Assembly: GCF_016545825.1 (NCBI RefSeq)
Contig: NC_052619.1
Location: 7,765,501 to 7,829,500 of the forward strand
Direction of reading: 5' to 3'
DNA from: Eucalyptus grandis
Lineage: Eukaryota; Streptophyta; Magnoliopsida; Myrtales; Myrtaceae
Length of the DNA: 64,000 bases
The notes below the pieces were generated by a model. That model ran no database searches. It was not told the DNA's origin and saw only the letters and a program-made list of their open reading frames with translations. A program made the translations under genes and the position numbers. Of this stretch, positions 54,700-64,000 are shown piece after piece (the stretch's first letter is position 1; each line of letters opens with the position of its first letter).

Positions 54700-55011
54700 T
54701 TTTGGCCGATTTAGGGTTTTAGATTTGGGGCATTTGGGGAGACGACGTCGTTTTTGGAAGATTTTGGGCTTTTATTATGCAGACGACATCGTTTCTGGTG
54801 AGTTAGAGCCGACTCAGCTCTCCGGCGAGCCACGTAGGAAAAAAATAATAATAAAATATTGCCACGTAGGATTTCTGGCAAGGGTCGCCGGAGGTGGCAC
54901 TTAAGTGTCCCACTAGAAAAAAAAAAGTGGCACTTAAGTGTACCGTTTTGAAGTTATGGCACCTAAGTGTCCCCCCGTGCCAAGTTATGGCACTTGTGCT
55001 GTACTTCTGCC
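54700..55011 (-). repeat. Right terminal inverted repeat of the MULE
   Basis: The last roughly 115 bp are the inverted match of the left end. CACTTAAGTG occurs at 54898 and 54931, and as CACCTAAGTG at 54960. Distances from the end mirror the left side. Weaker matching (ACGTGGCA, AACGACGTCGT words) extends further inward. Confidence 0.9.
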
Positions 55012-55021
55012 TAAGAAATTC
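55012..55021. repeat. Target site duplication of the MULE, right copy
   Basis: TAAGAAATTC, identical to 35016-35025. Confidence 0.93.
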
Positions 55022-57565
55022 CTTTAAACCAATAAATCAAGTTTCCACTAATCATGTACTGCAGCTTCTGCATATGGATCTCTTTGGACCAACCAAAACT
55101 TAGAGCATTGGAGGTAAGAAATATTGCCTAGTAATTGTGGATTACTACTCACTATTTACTTGGGTATATTTCCTGACAAGTAAGTCTGAAACATTTTCTT
55201 ACTTTGAAAAGTTTGCTAAAAAGATTCAAAATGAAAAATGGTATGTTATTTCAAGTATAAGAACAGACCATGGAGGTGAATTTGAAAATCAAGATTTTAC
55301 AAAATTCTGTGATAAATCTGGTTTTCAGCATGTGTTCTCCTCTCCATACACTTCAGAGCAAAACGGAGTTGTGGAAAGAAAGAATAGGTCGCTTCAAGAA
55401 ATGGCTAGAACTCTTTTAATTGAAAGTAACATCTCTTCACGTTTTTGGGCTAAAGCAATTTCTACAGCATGTTATATTATCAATAGAGTTTTCTAAGACC
55501 TATTCTAGAAAAAACCCCCTATGAGTTATTCAAAGAAAAGAAGTCTATTGTTTCATATTTTCATGTGTTTGGATGTAAATGCTTTATATTGAAAAATGCA
55601 AATGATCGAGTTGGCAAGTTTGAAGAAAAATCAGACGAAGGCATCTTCCTTGGATATTCTACCTCAAGCAAAGCCTATAGAGACACAACAAGAAGACTCA
55701 ATCTGTGGAGGAATCAATGAATGTCAAATTCCAAGATTCTTTGCAAAATGAATCTATTCAGACTCATCTTGAAGAATCTGAACCTACTTCAGACTCTACA
55801 AAGTCTAAATCTCAAGAAGTAGTTCAGATTTCGAAAGACAAGCATCAAATGATTGTTGAAGATTTAAATGAAGAAAGTGATCATCAACCTGACAAATCAA
55901 CCAGTAACTGGAAGCATAAGTCCAGTCATCCCAAAGATCTCATTATAGGCGACATTAATGAAGGAATTCGCACAAGATCCAAAAGGCGTGAAGAGTCTAG
56001 TGATGTGGCTCTTATTTCTGAAATACAACCCAAAAGAATAGAAGAAGCTTTATCCGATGAAAGCTGGATTGAAGCTATGCAAGAAGAACTCAAGCAATTC
56101 AGTATTAATGACGTCTGGGAATTTACTCCTAAACCGAAAGGTAAATCTATTATTGGAGTTAAATGGGTTTTCAGGAACAAGATGGACGAGAAATGAAAGG
56201 TCGTAAGAAACAAAGCAAGACTCGTGGCCAAGGGATATACGTGAGAAGAAGGGATAGACTATGATGAGACTTATGCACCAATAGCAAGGTTAGAAGCAAT
56301 TAGATTATTACTTGCTTTTGCTTGTTATAAGAATTTTAGGTTATTCCTAATGGACGTCAAAAGTGCTTTCCTGAATGGATTTATCCATGAGGAAGTCTAT
56401 GTGGAACAACCACCTGGGTTTGAAGACCCAAGGAAACCAGACTTAGTATTCAGACTTAAGAAGGCTTTATATAGTTTAAAGCAAGCACCTCGAGCTTGGT
56501 ACGACAGGCTAAATAAATTTTTAATTCAAAACGGCTTTGTCAAAGGTAAAGCAGACACTACTCTGTTTTTCAAAAGAGAAAGCAAAATTTTTCTGCTTGT
56601 TCAAATATATGTTGATGATATTGTTTTTGGATCCTCTAATCAAAGTTTGTGCAAGAAATTCTCTAAGTCTATGCAAGATGAATTTGAAATGAGTATGATG
56701 GGTGAACTAACCTTCTTTATTGGACTTCAAGTGAAACAATTGAAGGAAGGAACCTTTATTCTTCAAGAAAAATATGCTAATGATCTTGTCAAAAAGTTTG
56801 GACTGGAAAATTACAAAAAGACTGATATACCAATGTCAAGTTCTTTGAAGATAGACAAAGATGAAGGAGGAAAGAAAGTTGACTAGAAGCTATACAGGAG
56901 TATCATTGCTTCACTTCTATATCTTACTGCTTCTAGACCAGGCATTTTGTTTAGTGTTTGCATTTGTGCTAGATTTCAAGTATACGCTAAAGAATCTCAT
57001 CTAAGTGCTGCAAAGGGTATTATCAAATACATTGCATCCACTTCAAGCCTTGGTCTTTGGTATCCTTAAAAGGGAGAATTTACTTTTCTTGGATACTCAG
57101 ACGCAGATCTAGCTGAATGTAGAGTTGATAGAAAGAGCACCTTGGGTACCTGTCAACTACTTGGAAGCAAGATAGTGTCTTGGTTTTCAAGGAAGCAAAA
57201 TACAGTGGCTCTTTCTACAGCAGAAGCAGAGTATGTAGCTCTTGGAAGTTGTTGTTTAACAAATTCTGTGGATAAAACAATAGCTAAGAGACTTTGGAAT
57301 TGAAGATTCATGCACAGAGATTAACTGTGACAACACCAGCGCAATCAATCTCACCAAGAATCCAATTCTTCACTCAAGAGCAAAGCATATAGAGATTCAA
57401 CATCACTTTATTAGAGATCATGTTCAGAATGGAGAAGTTTCGATTCAGTTTGTTGACTCAAAGAACCAACTGGTGGATATATTTACAAAGCCTTTGGAGA
57501 ATAATCAATTTGAAATTATTCATTCTAGACTCAACATCTTGAGGTTTGAAGAAGTAAAAATCTAG
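55022..57565 (+). pseudogene. pol: Element E pol, piece 3: integrase core, reverse transcriptase, RNase H
   Basis: It resumes the integrase after the MULE with INQVSTNHVLQLLHMDLFGP. A TAG lies at 55101, then an open stretch (55137-55496) with RTDHGGEFEN and VVERKNRSL. A one-base deletion near 55493 and a shift near 55685 follow. Reverse transcriptase appears in 55705-56196 (broken by a TGA at about 56194 and another at about 56241) and 56350-56886, with [10 protein letters not shown] and YVDDIVFGS. RNase H follows in fragments (STAEAEYVALGS near 57217; LTKNPILHSRAKH near 57350) and ends at the family TAG 57563-57565. Confidence 0.9.
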
Positions 57566-57978
57566 AGACTCTCAGACTCAGACAATCAAGATCTTTGATT
57601 GTAAGTTATTTTATTATCTCTCAGATTAAATCTTGAAAATGTACGATCATCTGTCCATAATTGATTTTTACTACTTTCAATTTCCATGATTAGTGCAATC
57701 TTTCTTTTTCGAAAATGGAGTTAATTTTTAAATGGCAATTATCTAATTTTTTGAAAAAGGCAGTTATTTTTTTAAATGGCATCTTTTTACTTTCCATTAC
57801 GACGTTTTGTATGCCTCTCTTTGACTAACCTATATACTGTCGATTCCTATTCTTTTAACTCCAAAAACCCTAAAAAGCATCGATCTTCCACTTCTGTCTT
57901 CTTCTCTTGTTTAATCTTCGAAAAGTTGTCATCTTTCTTGGGAAAGTCAAGTTTGGAATCTTTCAAAGACTGTGAAAG
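57566..57978 (+). other. Element E spacer between pol and 3' ORF
   Basis: The spacer is AT-rich and very similar to 10291-10707 in element B. No gene is visible. Confidence 0.6.
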
Positions 57979-60075
57979 ATGTCGTCTCAAAGGAAGTCTT
58001 CGAGGATCGCGAACAGGAGACCGCAGCAAATGCGTGAGGGGCCTATGCACTTTGATCTCACCAAGGAAGAAGAGTCTCCTAGTCACCAGCAGAGCCCACA
58101 ACATTCTCAGTAGCATCCATCTTCTCCATCTAGACCACAGGATGTTGCTCATCGAGAAGAGGAAGAAATAATCGAAGATGCAGAACCCGTACGAACTTTT
58201 AAGCCCTCTTTTACCTACAAGCTTTATCGTGCTTTGAAAAGGAGTGTAACTCCTTTGAACTACATTGACGAATTTCTGAAAGACAAAGGGTACAAAAATG
58301 AAACCTTCTTTTTACGCACAATGGAACGGTTGGGAATAGCCCCTACTGTGTCGGCATAAGAGGCAATGGCAAATATTCCAATCGATCCACGTGTTGGAGG
58401 GCTGAATTAGCTAGATGGAAATGATGATGACAAGTTGAATAGTTAGTTTCAACTGAGAATGGGTGTTGCAGCAAAAATTCGGAGCAAAAGGACAGACTTG
58501 TTTCGATCGGATGAACACAAGCATCTATACTCTAAGTTGTTGAAGCGTGGGGCCATAAGCCCTAGAAGTGTGGATTTAGATTTCCTTGACGCTGTGAACG
58601 TTAATTTGAGGGAAAAATTCAGTCTTCTTCAACTTGAACAGTTTTGTTTTGAATCTACAGAAGCCTATGCTGAACTCATTGCATACTTCTATTCGAATCT
58701 CAGTTTCTTAGATGCGAATAGATTCTCTTTTTGTGTCCGAGATCAGGACTATGTGGTGGATATAGATATGTTGGCTGATGTGATTGGGGTTGAGAGAGGG
58801 AGATATCAACTTATCAATGTCTCTATTGCTCGTGCTACGTTGGAACTTGTTAAGGATAGAAGGACAGAGGGAAAGGTTTCCTACTCGAGGATGAGTGCGT
58901 TCAACATTCTGCTTCATAGACTGATATTTCAAACTCAGAGGCAAAGCTGATGTATGCCATCAATGCTAGGAAATTTTTTTCTCTTCCTCACACTATTATA
59001 TTCCACATGTATAGAGTAGTGGAGAAAGACAAGGGTCAACTTCCTTATCCAACTCTTGTGACAAAGTTATTCAAACATTTGAATGTTCAGCCTCCCCGGA
59101 TTCTCTGTGTTCGAACTTGTGATAAAATGGTAGTGGGACTGAAAATGGTGTCTAAAATGCGTCTGAATGAACTCAACAAGGCGTTGGAGAAATTCAAGGA
59201 GAAAACCCCTGTCAAAACTCATCAAATCTTTTCAGTAGCAAAAAGAAAAGGCAGGAGCCCATGGTTGCTCCATCCAAGAAAAGAAGAGCTCTCATTGTTG
59301 AGGATGAAGAAGATGAGGAAGACATCACCATTACTACAATGGCATTGAAGAACCTAAGTCATTCTGTTCCAGAATCAATGGAACGACAAGAGAAAGACAC
59401 AGAATAAAGGACTAGAGAAAGAGAAGATTTGGAAGCAGAAGAGAAAGAAACAGAGGAGAGAGAAGCTGAAGAAAGAGATGCAGATGAGGAAAGAATTGAA
59501 GAAGAAGAGGAAAGAGGAAAGAGGAAATCAAGAGGAAGGAGAGCATAAGGAACACTCTTCTCCACTTGAAGGCATGGAAACAGGGGGAGATCGTGAGAAA
59601 AGTGGAATGTCCTCATATCCTGCTACCAGTGAAGGAGTCAGCCGCTCTCTAGCAGATCTAGAAGCAGATCTAGAGGACATCTATGCCTCTCAATTTCCTG
59701 AGGAGGGACATGATGTTTCATTGCCCAATCTGCATGATTATGCTAATTTGCCATCGTCTGCCTCTACTCCAGCTGATTGTGCAGAAGCTAGTACGCAGAC
59801 TGATAATTCAACAGATTTTCACAGAATTCTTGATGTTCTCTTAGAAATGCGAGGTCAGATATATGCTCTGGGATACGAAGTATAGAATTTGCAGAATGCA
59901 AGTCAAGCTTCTTCAGTTTCTTTGAATGATCAGAACCAAGCCCTTGCTCTTCAGATTCAAGCAAATGCTAAGGGTGAAAGAGGTGGCTCAACTGAAGGAA
60001 GAGTTGACAAAGCTGGAAGGCATCGTCGAGTCAATGGGAGATTTCCAGCTTGTTCGTGTTCCAAAGCATTCTTGA
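57979..60075 (+). pseudogene. Element E 3' ORF
   Basis: ATG at 57979 gives MSSQRKSSRIANRRP. Stops (TAG at about 58111, TAA near 58359, several near 58408-58456) destroy the N-terminal half. It is open at 58459-58950 through AAKIRSKRTDLFRSDE, VDLDFLDAVNVNLREKF and ADVIGVERGRYQ. A deletion of roughly 35 bp at 58920 removes the LLHKIVINC block. Later pieces (58950-59348, 59478-59885, 59889 to the tail) carry GLKMVSKMRLNELNK, the Glu-rich coiled coil and the heptad tail ending at 60075. It is closest to the copy in element B. Confidence 0.87.
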
Positions 60076-60423
60076 TTCCATCTCAACCTTTTTTATGATG
60101 ACAAAAAGGGGGAGAGATGTGATTTGAACTTTGAACGTTGAACTTTTTTGAACTTGAACTTGAACTTTTGATTTGTTTTGATGTTTGACTTGACTTTTGT
60201 GTCTAGCTATGGACTGGATTTGAGATTTTGGATTGACTGCTTATATTAAGTACTATTGATATCTTATGGATGGCTTCAGTCATATGCAAGACTAACCTAT
60301 TTTCTATGGTTGCAGATTCTAGTGTTATCAATAAGCCATTTATCCTTATGAGATATCCATATTTGCTTGAGTAATGTTTTGCAAGTCAAAGTTATCCAAA
60401 TCTGTAGGAAAGTTTTGTCACCA
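60076..60423 (+). other. Element E 3' non-coding stretch
   Basis: It contains the extra purine tract ACAAAAAGGGGGAGAG (60101-60118) and TTGAACTT repeats, and no gene. Confidence 0.6.
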
Positions 60424-60439
60424 TCAAAAAGGGGGAGAT
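60424..60439 (+). other. Polypurine tract of element E
   Basis: TCAAAAAGGGGGAGAT directly precedes the 3' LTR. Confidence 0.88.
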
Positions 60440-61347
60440 TGTTGGAGAAATCTTCCTGGAGTATTTTGAAGCTGACAAAACGTTTCCATCAGTCTAGTAT
60501 GAAGATTTGTAGACTCTTCTATTTAAAGTTTGAAGACCTCCGGACTGCCAAACTCAAGACTCAAAGTCTATTCTCATTGACAGTTTCTAATCCGTCGAAG
60601 AAGGGCTATCCAGGACTGAATGTTTAGTTAAGGATTTGACCTTATCGACTGGAGAAGATCTCTTGGCTGGATATGACATAACAGAATCCTTTATTGATTC
60701 AAAGATTGAGGATCCGATGATTGTCGAAGTATACTTGGAAGGTTCTACTTATGGAAACCGAGATCCTGATTGTATGGGCAAGCATGATTGATGGACTATT
60801 GACATGTTCTTTAAATAGCTCGAATGATCTTCCTAATTGATTCTGTCCAATGGGAAGATTGGAAGAATTCCTTTGGTAAGTGCCAACAGGTATGATGGCA
60901 TAAAGGAGTATATAAGAAAGACGTTCTAGTTGTTCGAGTCAGTGCGCGATAGAAGAATTCCAATGTCTGAAGCTCTTTGTTCTTAGTCAATTCATCTTCT
61001 AAGAGAAATCTTGTACGCAAAAGAGAGTCCATATTCTTGAGAAACCTTGAGGAAGTGTGGTAGAGTATCTACACTGTGAAATCAAGGGAGAGCCTTGCTG
61101 TAACAACTCTTTTGTTCATAATGAAATCCGGCCGGTGGGTTGTCAGTGCAGAAGAGTGGACGTAGGCTTGAAATCCAGCCTTGCTGTAACAACTCTTCCC
61201 TACTCTCTGCTTTACTTTGATCATAATTCGCTTTGTTAACGAAATGAGAACTTCCTTTCTATTGTCTGCTTAGTATTGCTCTCTTATCTCGAGAAAATAT
61301 TTTTTACACCTATTCACCCCCTCTAGGTGCTTATACTAGCTATGTCA
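60440..61347 (+). repeat. 3' LTR of element E
   Basis: The LTR is about 908 bp, TGTTGG to CTATGTCA. Around 61170-61198 the usual family sequence is replaced by a repeat of a nearby segment (AATCCAGCCTTGCTGTAAC), a local rearrangement. No matching 5' LTR exists in the window. Confidence 0.93.
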
Positions 61348-62783
61348 AGTAGGTCTTGGTTTGTTGGCCAATTTCATTTGGTAAATGGCTAAATCATGAA
61401 AAATGACGAGTGAGAAAAGTTTGCGGAGCCTGATCTGACCTTGTTGTGCTCTTCAAATCAGGCTCCACGAAGATGAAAACCCTCCTCCACACTTTCCTCC
61501 GTGACCTTCGGAGGCTTGCCATCTCGAAGCCCTTGCTTCTTGAGATATTTCCAAGCAAAGAGCTTTATATGAACGTTGTGATGAAGATGCAAGCTTCACT
61601 CTCCAAAGCCTTAATCAATATCAACACCGTCATGCACACTCACATCTTCCCATACGTATTAGGATCCTGCACAAGTAAAGCGCACCCATTAAAAAAAATG
61701 CGTGCACATTGTGGGTGTTTGAATGAAGGGAAAAAATGTTTGAAAATAAGGTGTCTTTGAGCTCGAAATCAAAACCGGGTGAAGAAAAGTGGAAAGAAAA
61801 TGGAGTATTTGTACAGTGTCAAGATAAATGAACTTCAACATAGAATAAAACACCAAGAGAATTTTGAGCTTAATGACGAAAAATGAGCTTTTCAAATGGC
61901 GGTGTCAAAATAGGGAGATGGGTTGGGCGAAAACAAGAAGAAATGTCTCTAAGAAAAAGTAGAAAAAAATGGAGAAGCTTCTTCTTTGTCACTTGATTTC
62001 CCCAAACTCAGGTGAGAGAGAGGAGCAAAGCACGCGCAAGGTTCAACTCGAGCTCATTGGAGCCACCGGTGGAGCTTCGAGAGGCAAAGGAGGAGGTGAA
62101 GGCAGGAACCAGCTACGACCAGCAGAACGTAAAGAACTCTGAAAGAAAGAGGAGAAGCGTCTGGGCTATTCTTCTCCAAGAAAAGAACAAAAAGAACTCT
62201 GAAAATTGAAATTAGGAGAGAGAATTTTTTAAGCAAGAGTCCGAACATTCATTATCCCATCCTTTTCTGACAGCCCACCTGAGGGATGAGAAAAAGAAAA
62301 CTTACCTTTTAAACTTTTCCATTTTGTGACCGGTCCAGATTAGAGGCCATGTGTCGACTTTTCAATGGAACCACTTCAGCTCACACGCACCGTGTAGAAC
62401 GATGACTTGATAATTATTTTTTCCAAAAAGCTTAATCAAAGTACAAAAAAGAAAAAAAAAATCTTTCAAAACTAAGAAGGACAGTTCATAAATTTTGAAA
62501 GAACCTTTAGTAAAATACAAATCTGGAAGATTTCACTTCAAAATAAAGAAATCCTTAAAAGCAATAAATTTTTTCCAAATATCATGAGTTTAAAGAATGG
62601 ATCATCAATGACAAGAAATTTGAGAAAACACATTTCATAGAGTTAGCCATAACAAAATCTTTATGCTAAAAAATAAAAGAACCTAAAATAACAAGTAACA
62701 AGGCCCTCATATCAATTATTGAGTTTCACAATACAATTTAAAGGGGGTAAAGAGGTTGAACGAGAAACTATGAAGGACTTTTG
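61348..62783. other. Unassigned sequence between element E and the right-hand LTR
   Basis: No transposon feature is recognised. An open frame from ATG at 61473 to 61760 (MKTLLHTFLRDLRRLAISK) is the only one with an ordinary amino-acid composition. I do not recognise it, and nothing around it supports a gene. The rest is A/T-rich or G/A-rich. Confidence 0.5.
61473..61760 (+). CDS. Unrecognised short open frame
   Basis: It has 95 codons starting MKTLLHTFLRDLRRL and ending in a Cys/Lys-rich tail. I do not recognise any domain. It could be a first exon or gene relic, or chance. It sits in the only sizeable non-repeat stretch on the right side. Confidence 0.2.
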   Translation: MKTLLHTFLRDLRRLAISKPLLLEIFPSKELYMNVVMKMQASLSKALININTVMHTHIFPYVLGSCTSKAHPLKKMRAHCGCLNEGKKCLKIRCL

Positions 62784-64000
62784 TGTGGCATCCCAAAAAA
62801 ATTCAAGTCAAGCTCTAAGGTGTATTAAAGCTAGTAATTAGGTAATGAAATTACCTATGGCTTATGCTTTAGCCATTAGTCTCCTTTTAGGATTAAGTGA
62901 TATATGCTTGTGTTCATGAGATTTTAAATTAGATAAATTAATCTATGCTTGGCTATGCACTTTATAGACTAAGTTTCTATAAATAAAATGTTACAAGATT
63001 TTGGCCATGTGGAATTTAGTAATTTAAATTCTTAAAAGAAAAATAAGAAAGGGGAAAATTGATTTTTAATTAGGTTGGGCCTTAGGCCCAATAGCTTGAG
63101 CCTTTGGTGGGCCGAATGGCCAGCCCAATTAGGCCCAAGGAGGAGTGGCCGTCAACCATGAGGGGGAAGGAGTGGCCGGCCCACTTCTTCCAATCCAAGC
63201 CCAAGCCCAAAGCCCATTATGCATGTGTCATGACAAGTGGCAAGAGGAGGTCTTCATGCATTGGCCATTGGAGAGGCAAGTGATGATTGCAAATGATGAG
63301 GATTTGGGGAAATAAAAGGAAGAGGAGAGAGAGAGGGTGGCTGGTTGGTGTTGTTCAGCCAAGTGAGAGAGAGAGAGAGAGTGAGGCCGAGAGGAGAGGA
63401 ACCGAGAGGAGAAGGAGTCGCCCCTCGCCGCCCGCACGCCGTTCGTCCATCGCCGGTGTGCCGTTCATGTGTTGCTGTCCGCTTGGTTCTAGAGGCAAGT
63501 TGGGACTGATTTCCACTATTGCATGTGTGCCTTGCATGTATGATTTGCTAGTGGTGAGTTTTCGATGTTAGGGTAGGCGAAACCGGAGCAAAGATGTGCT
63601 TTGTTCTTGAATATGCTTGATGTTTTCGCATGAACCGCCTGAACCAGAATCTTGTGAGAGCTTGCATTCATGTTTTGAGTTCCATTTTGACTTTGATTTT
63701 TTCATGAAAATTGTAGCCAACATCTTAAGCTACAACATACTAAAATTTGGTGCAACATGATGGAGATTTAAGGGGTCAAACTCTCATCCTACGGAGACAC
63801 TAGATCTGGAACGATTTTGCTGACCTTTATGTAGATCTGTGGTTGCATGTTGATTTTTTTATCAAGAATATCTCTTCTACTTCTTCATAAAACTTGTAGA
63901 GAACATCTTAAAGACTACCATACTCAAATTTGAAGTAAAATGAACAAGTATAGCCTAGTGAATCGACTTACTCTTGAAGACGGTAAATCTGGAGACGTAG
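62784..64000 (+). repeat. Second copy of the F-type long LTR, plus orientation, runs off right edge
   Basis: It starts TGTGGCATCCC and is the inverted counterpart of 53115 down to about 51690. Shared blocks include GGCTTATGCTTTAGCCATTA, the TATA-like AAATAAAAGG (63310), the GA-rich leader, GGCAAGTTGGGA and the degenerate 190-bp units near 63560-64000. Whether it is a 5' LTR of a full element or another solo LTR cannot be seen. Confidence 0.85.

Larger units (their letters stand above)
35026..55011 (+). mobile_element. Mutator-like DNA transposon (MULE) with two convergent genes, interrupted by F and G
   Basis: Terminal inverted repeats and a 10-bp target duplication in the integrase gene of element E define the ends. 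Without the nested retrotransposons (39896-53120) the MULE is about 6.8 kb. A transposase gene reads rightward (36217-39891, last exon resuming at 53121). A GRF-type zinc-finger ORF reads leftward from the right end (54628-54110). The arrangement, with each gene reading inward from one terminus, is like mudrA/mudrB of maize MuDR, although the second protein is of a different family. The transposase is inactivated by stops, frameshifts and insertion F, so this copy is not autonomous now. Confidence 0.93.
18800..61347 (+). mobile_element. Copia element E, 5'-truncated, interrupted by D and by the MULE
   Basis: E survives in three pieces: 18800-19185, 34523-35025 and 55022-61347. Each break is bordered by a target duplication of the inserted element, and the coding sequence resumes in register. 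It ends in a 3' LTR (60440-61347). The 5' LTR and the first two thirds of gag are missing: homology begins at 18800 in the middle of gag with no LTR or other boundary signal, so the left end was lost by deletion or recombination. It is the host of all the other elements between 19186 and 55011. Confidence 0.88.

Noticed and set aside
54700..55011. Reading the MULE target duplication as 9 bp
   Set aside because: Ten bases match on both sides. A 9-bp duplication with one chance match cannot be excluded but does not change the boundaries by more than one base.

Overview
This window is nuclear DNA from a plant, almost certainly a flowering plant. It is a nested pile of transposable elements, and I find no convincing host gene, rRNA, tRNA or CRISPR array. 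The plant assignment rests on Sirevirus-type Ty1/copia elements (initiator-Met tRNA primer site, DSGCSRHMTGD protease, YVDD reverse transcriptase and an extra 3' ORF), a plant Mutator-like element (MULE), a plant L1 LINE with a DUF4283-type ORF1, and very long gypsy-like LTRs. I cannot name the species.

Layout. (1) 1-2281: the 5' LTR and gag/protease remnant of copia element A (minus strand), which runs off the left edge and is inserted into element C. (2) 2282-17519: copia element C (plus strand, older subfamily), split at 4480-14122 by complete copia element B with a perfect 5-bp target duplication (AGGCT). (3) 17520-18799: unassigned sequence with CT microsatellites. (4) 18800-61347: 5'-truncated copia element E (plus strand). 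E carries two large insertions. Element D lies at 19186-34517 (target duplication CATAT) and is itself interrupted by an L1 LINE at 26327-31996 (19-bp duplication). The MULE lies at 35026-55011 (10-bp duplication). The MULE is interrupted by a gypsy-like solo LTR F at 39896-53115 (CCAAC), and F is interrupted by complete copia element G at 40160-49767 (ACATA, minus strand, youngest by LTR comparison). (5) 61348-62783: unassigned. (6) 62784 to the end: the start of a second copy of the F-type LTR in the opposite orientation.

How the parts work. Each copia element has the order LTR, primer site, gag, stop, pol (protease, integrase, reverse transcriptase, RNase H), long 3' ORF, polypurine tract, LTR. 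All copies carry stops or frameshifts and are probably immobile by themselves. The 3' ORF is kept in five copies of two divergent subfamilies and resembles the 'putative plant transposon protein' family followed by a Glu-rich coiled coil. The MULE encodes a transposase (now broken) reading inward from its left end and a GRF-type zinc-finger/membrane-anchor ORF reading inward from its right end. That convergent two-gene layout recalls MuDR.

The most interesting items are the two-gene MULE with repeated palindromic boxes in its termini, the conserved Sirevirus 3' ORF, a conserved gag stop/pol start junction that coincides with a plausible in-frame intron, and a premature stop at the same gag codon in two separate copies. 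All calls come from reading the sequence; nothing was searched against a database.
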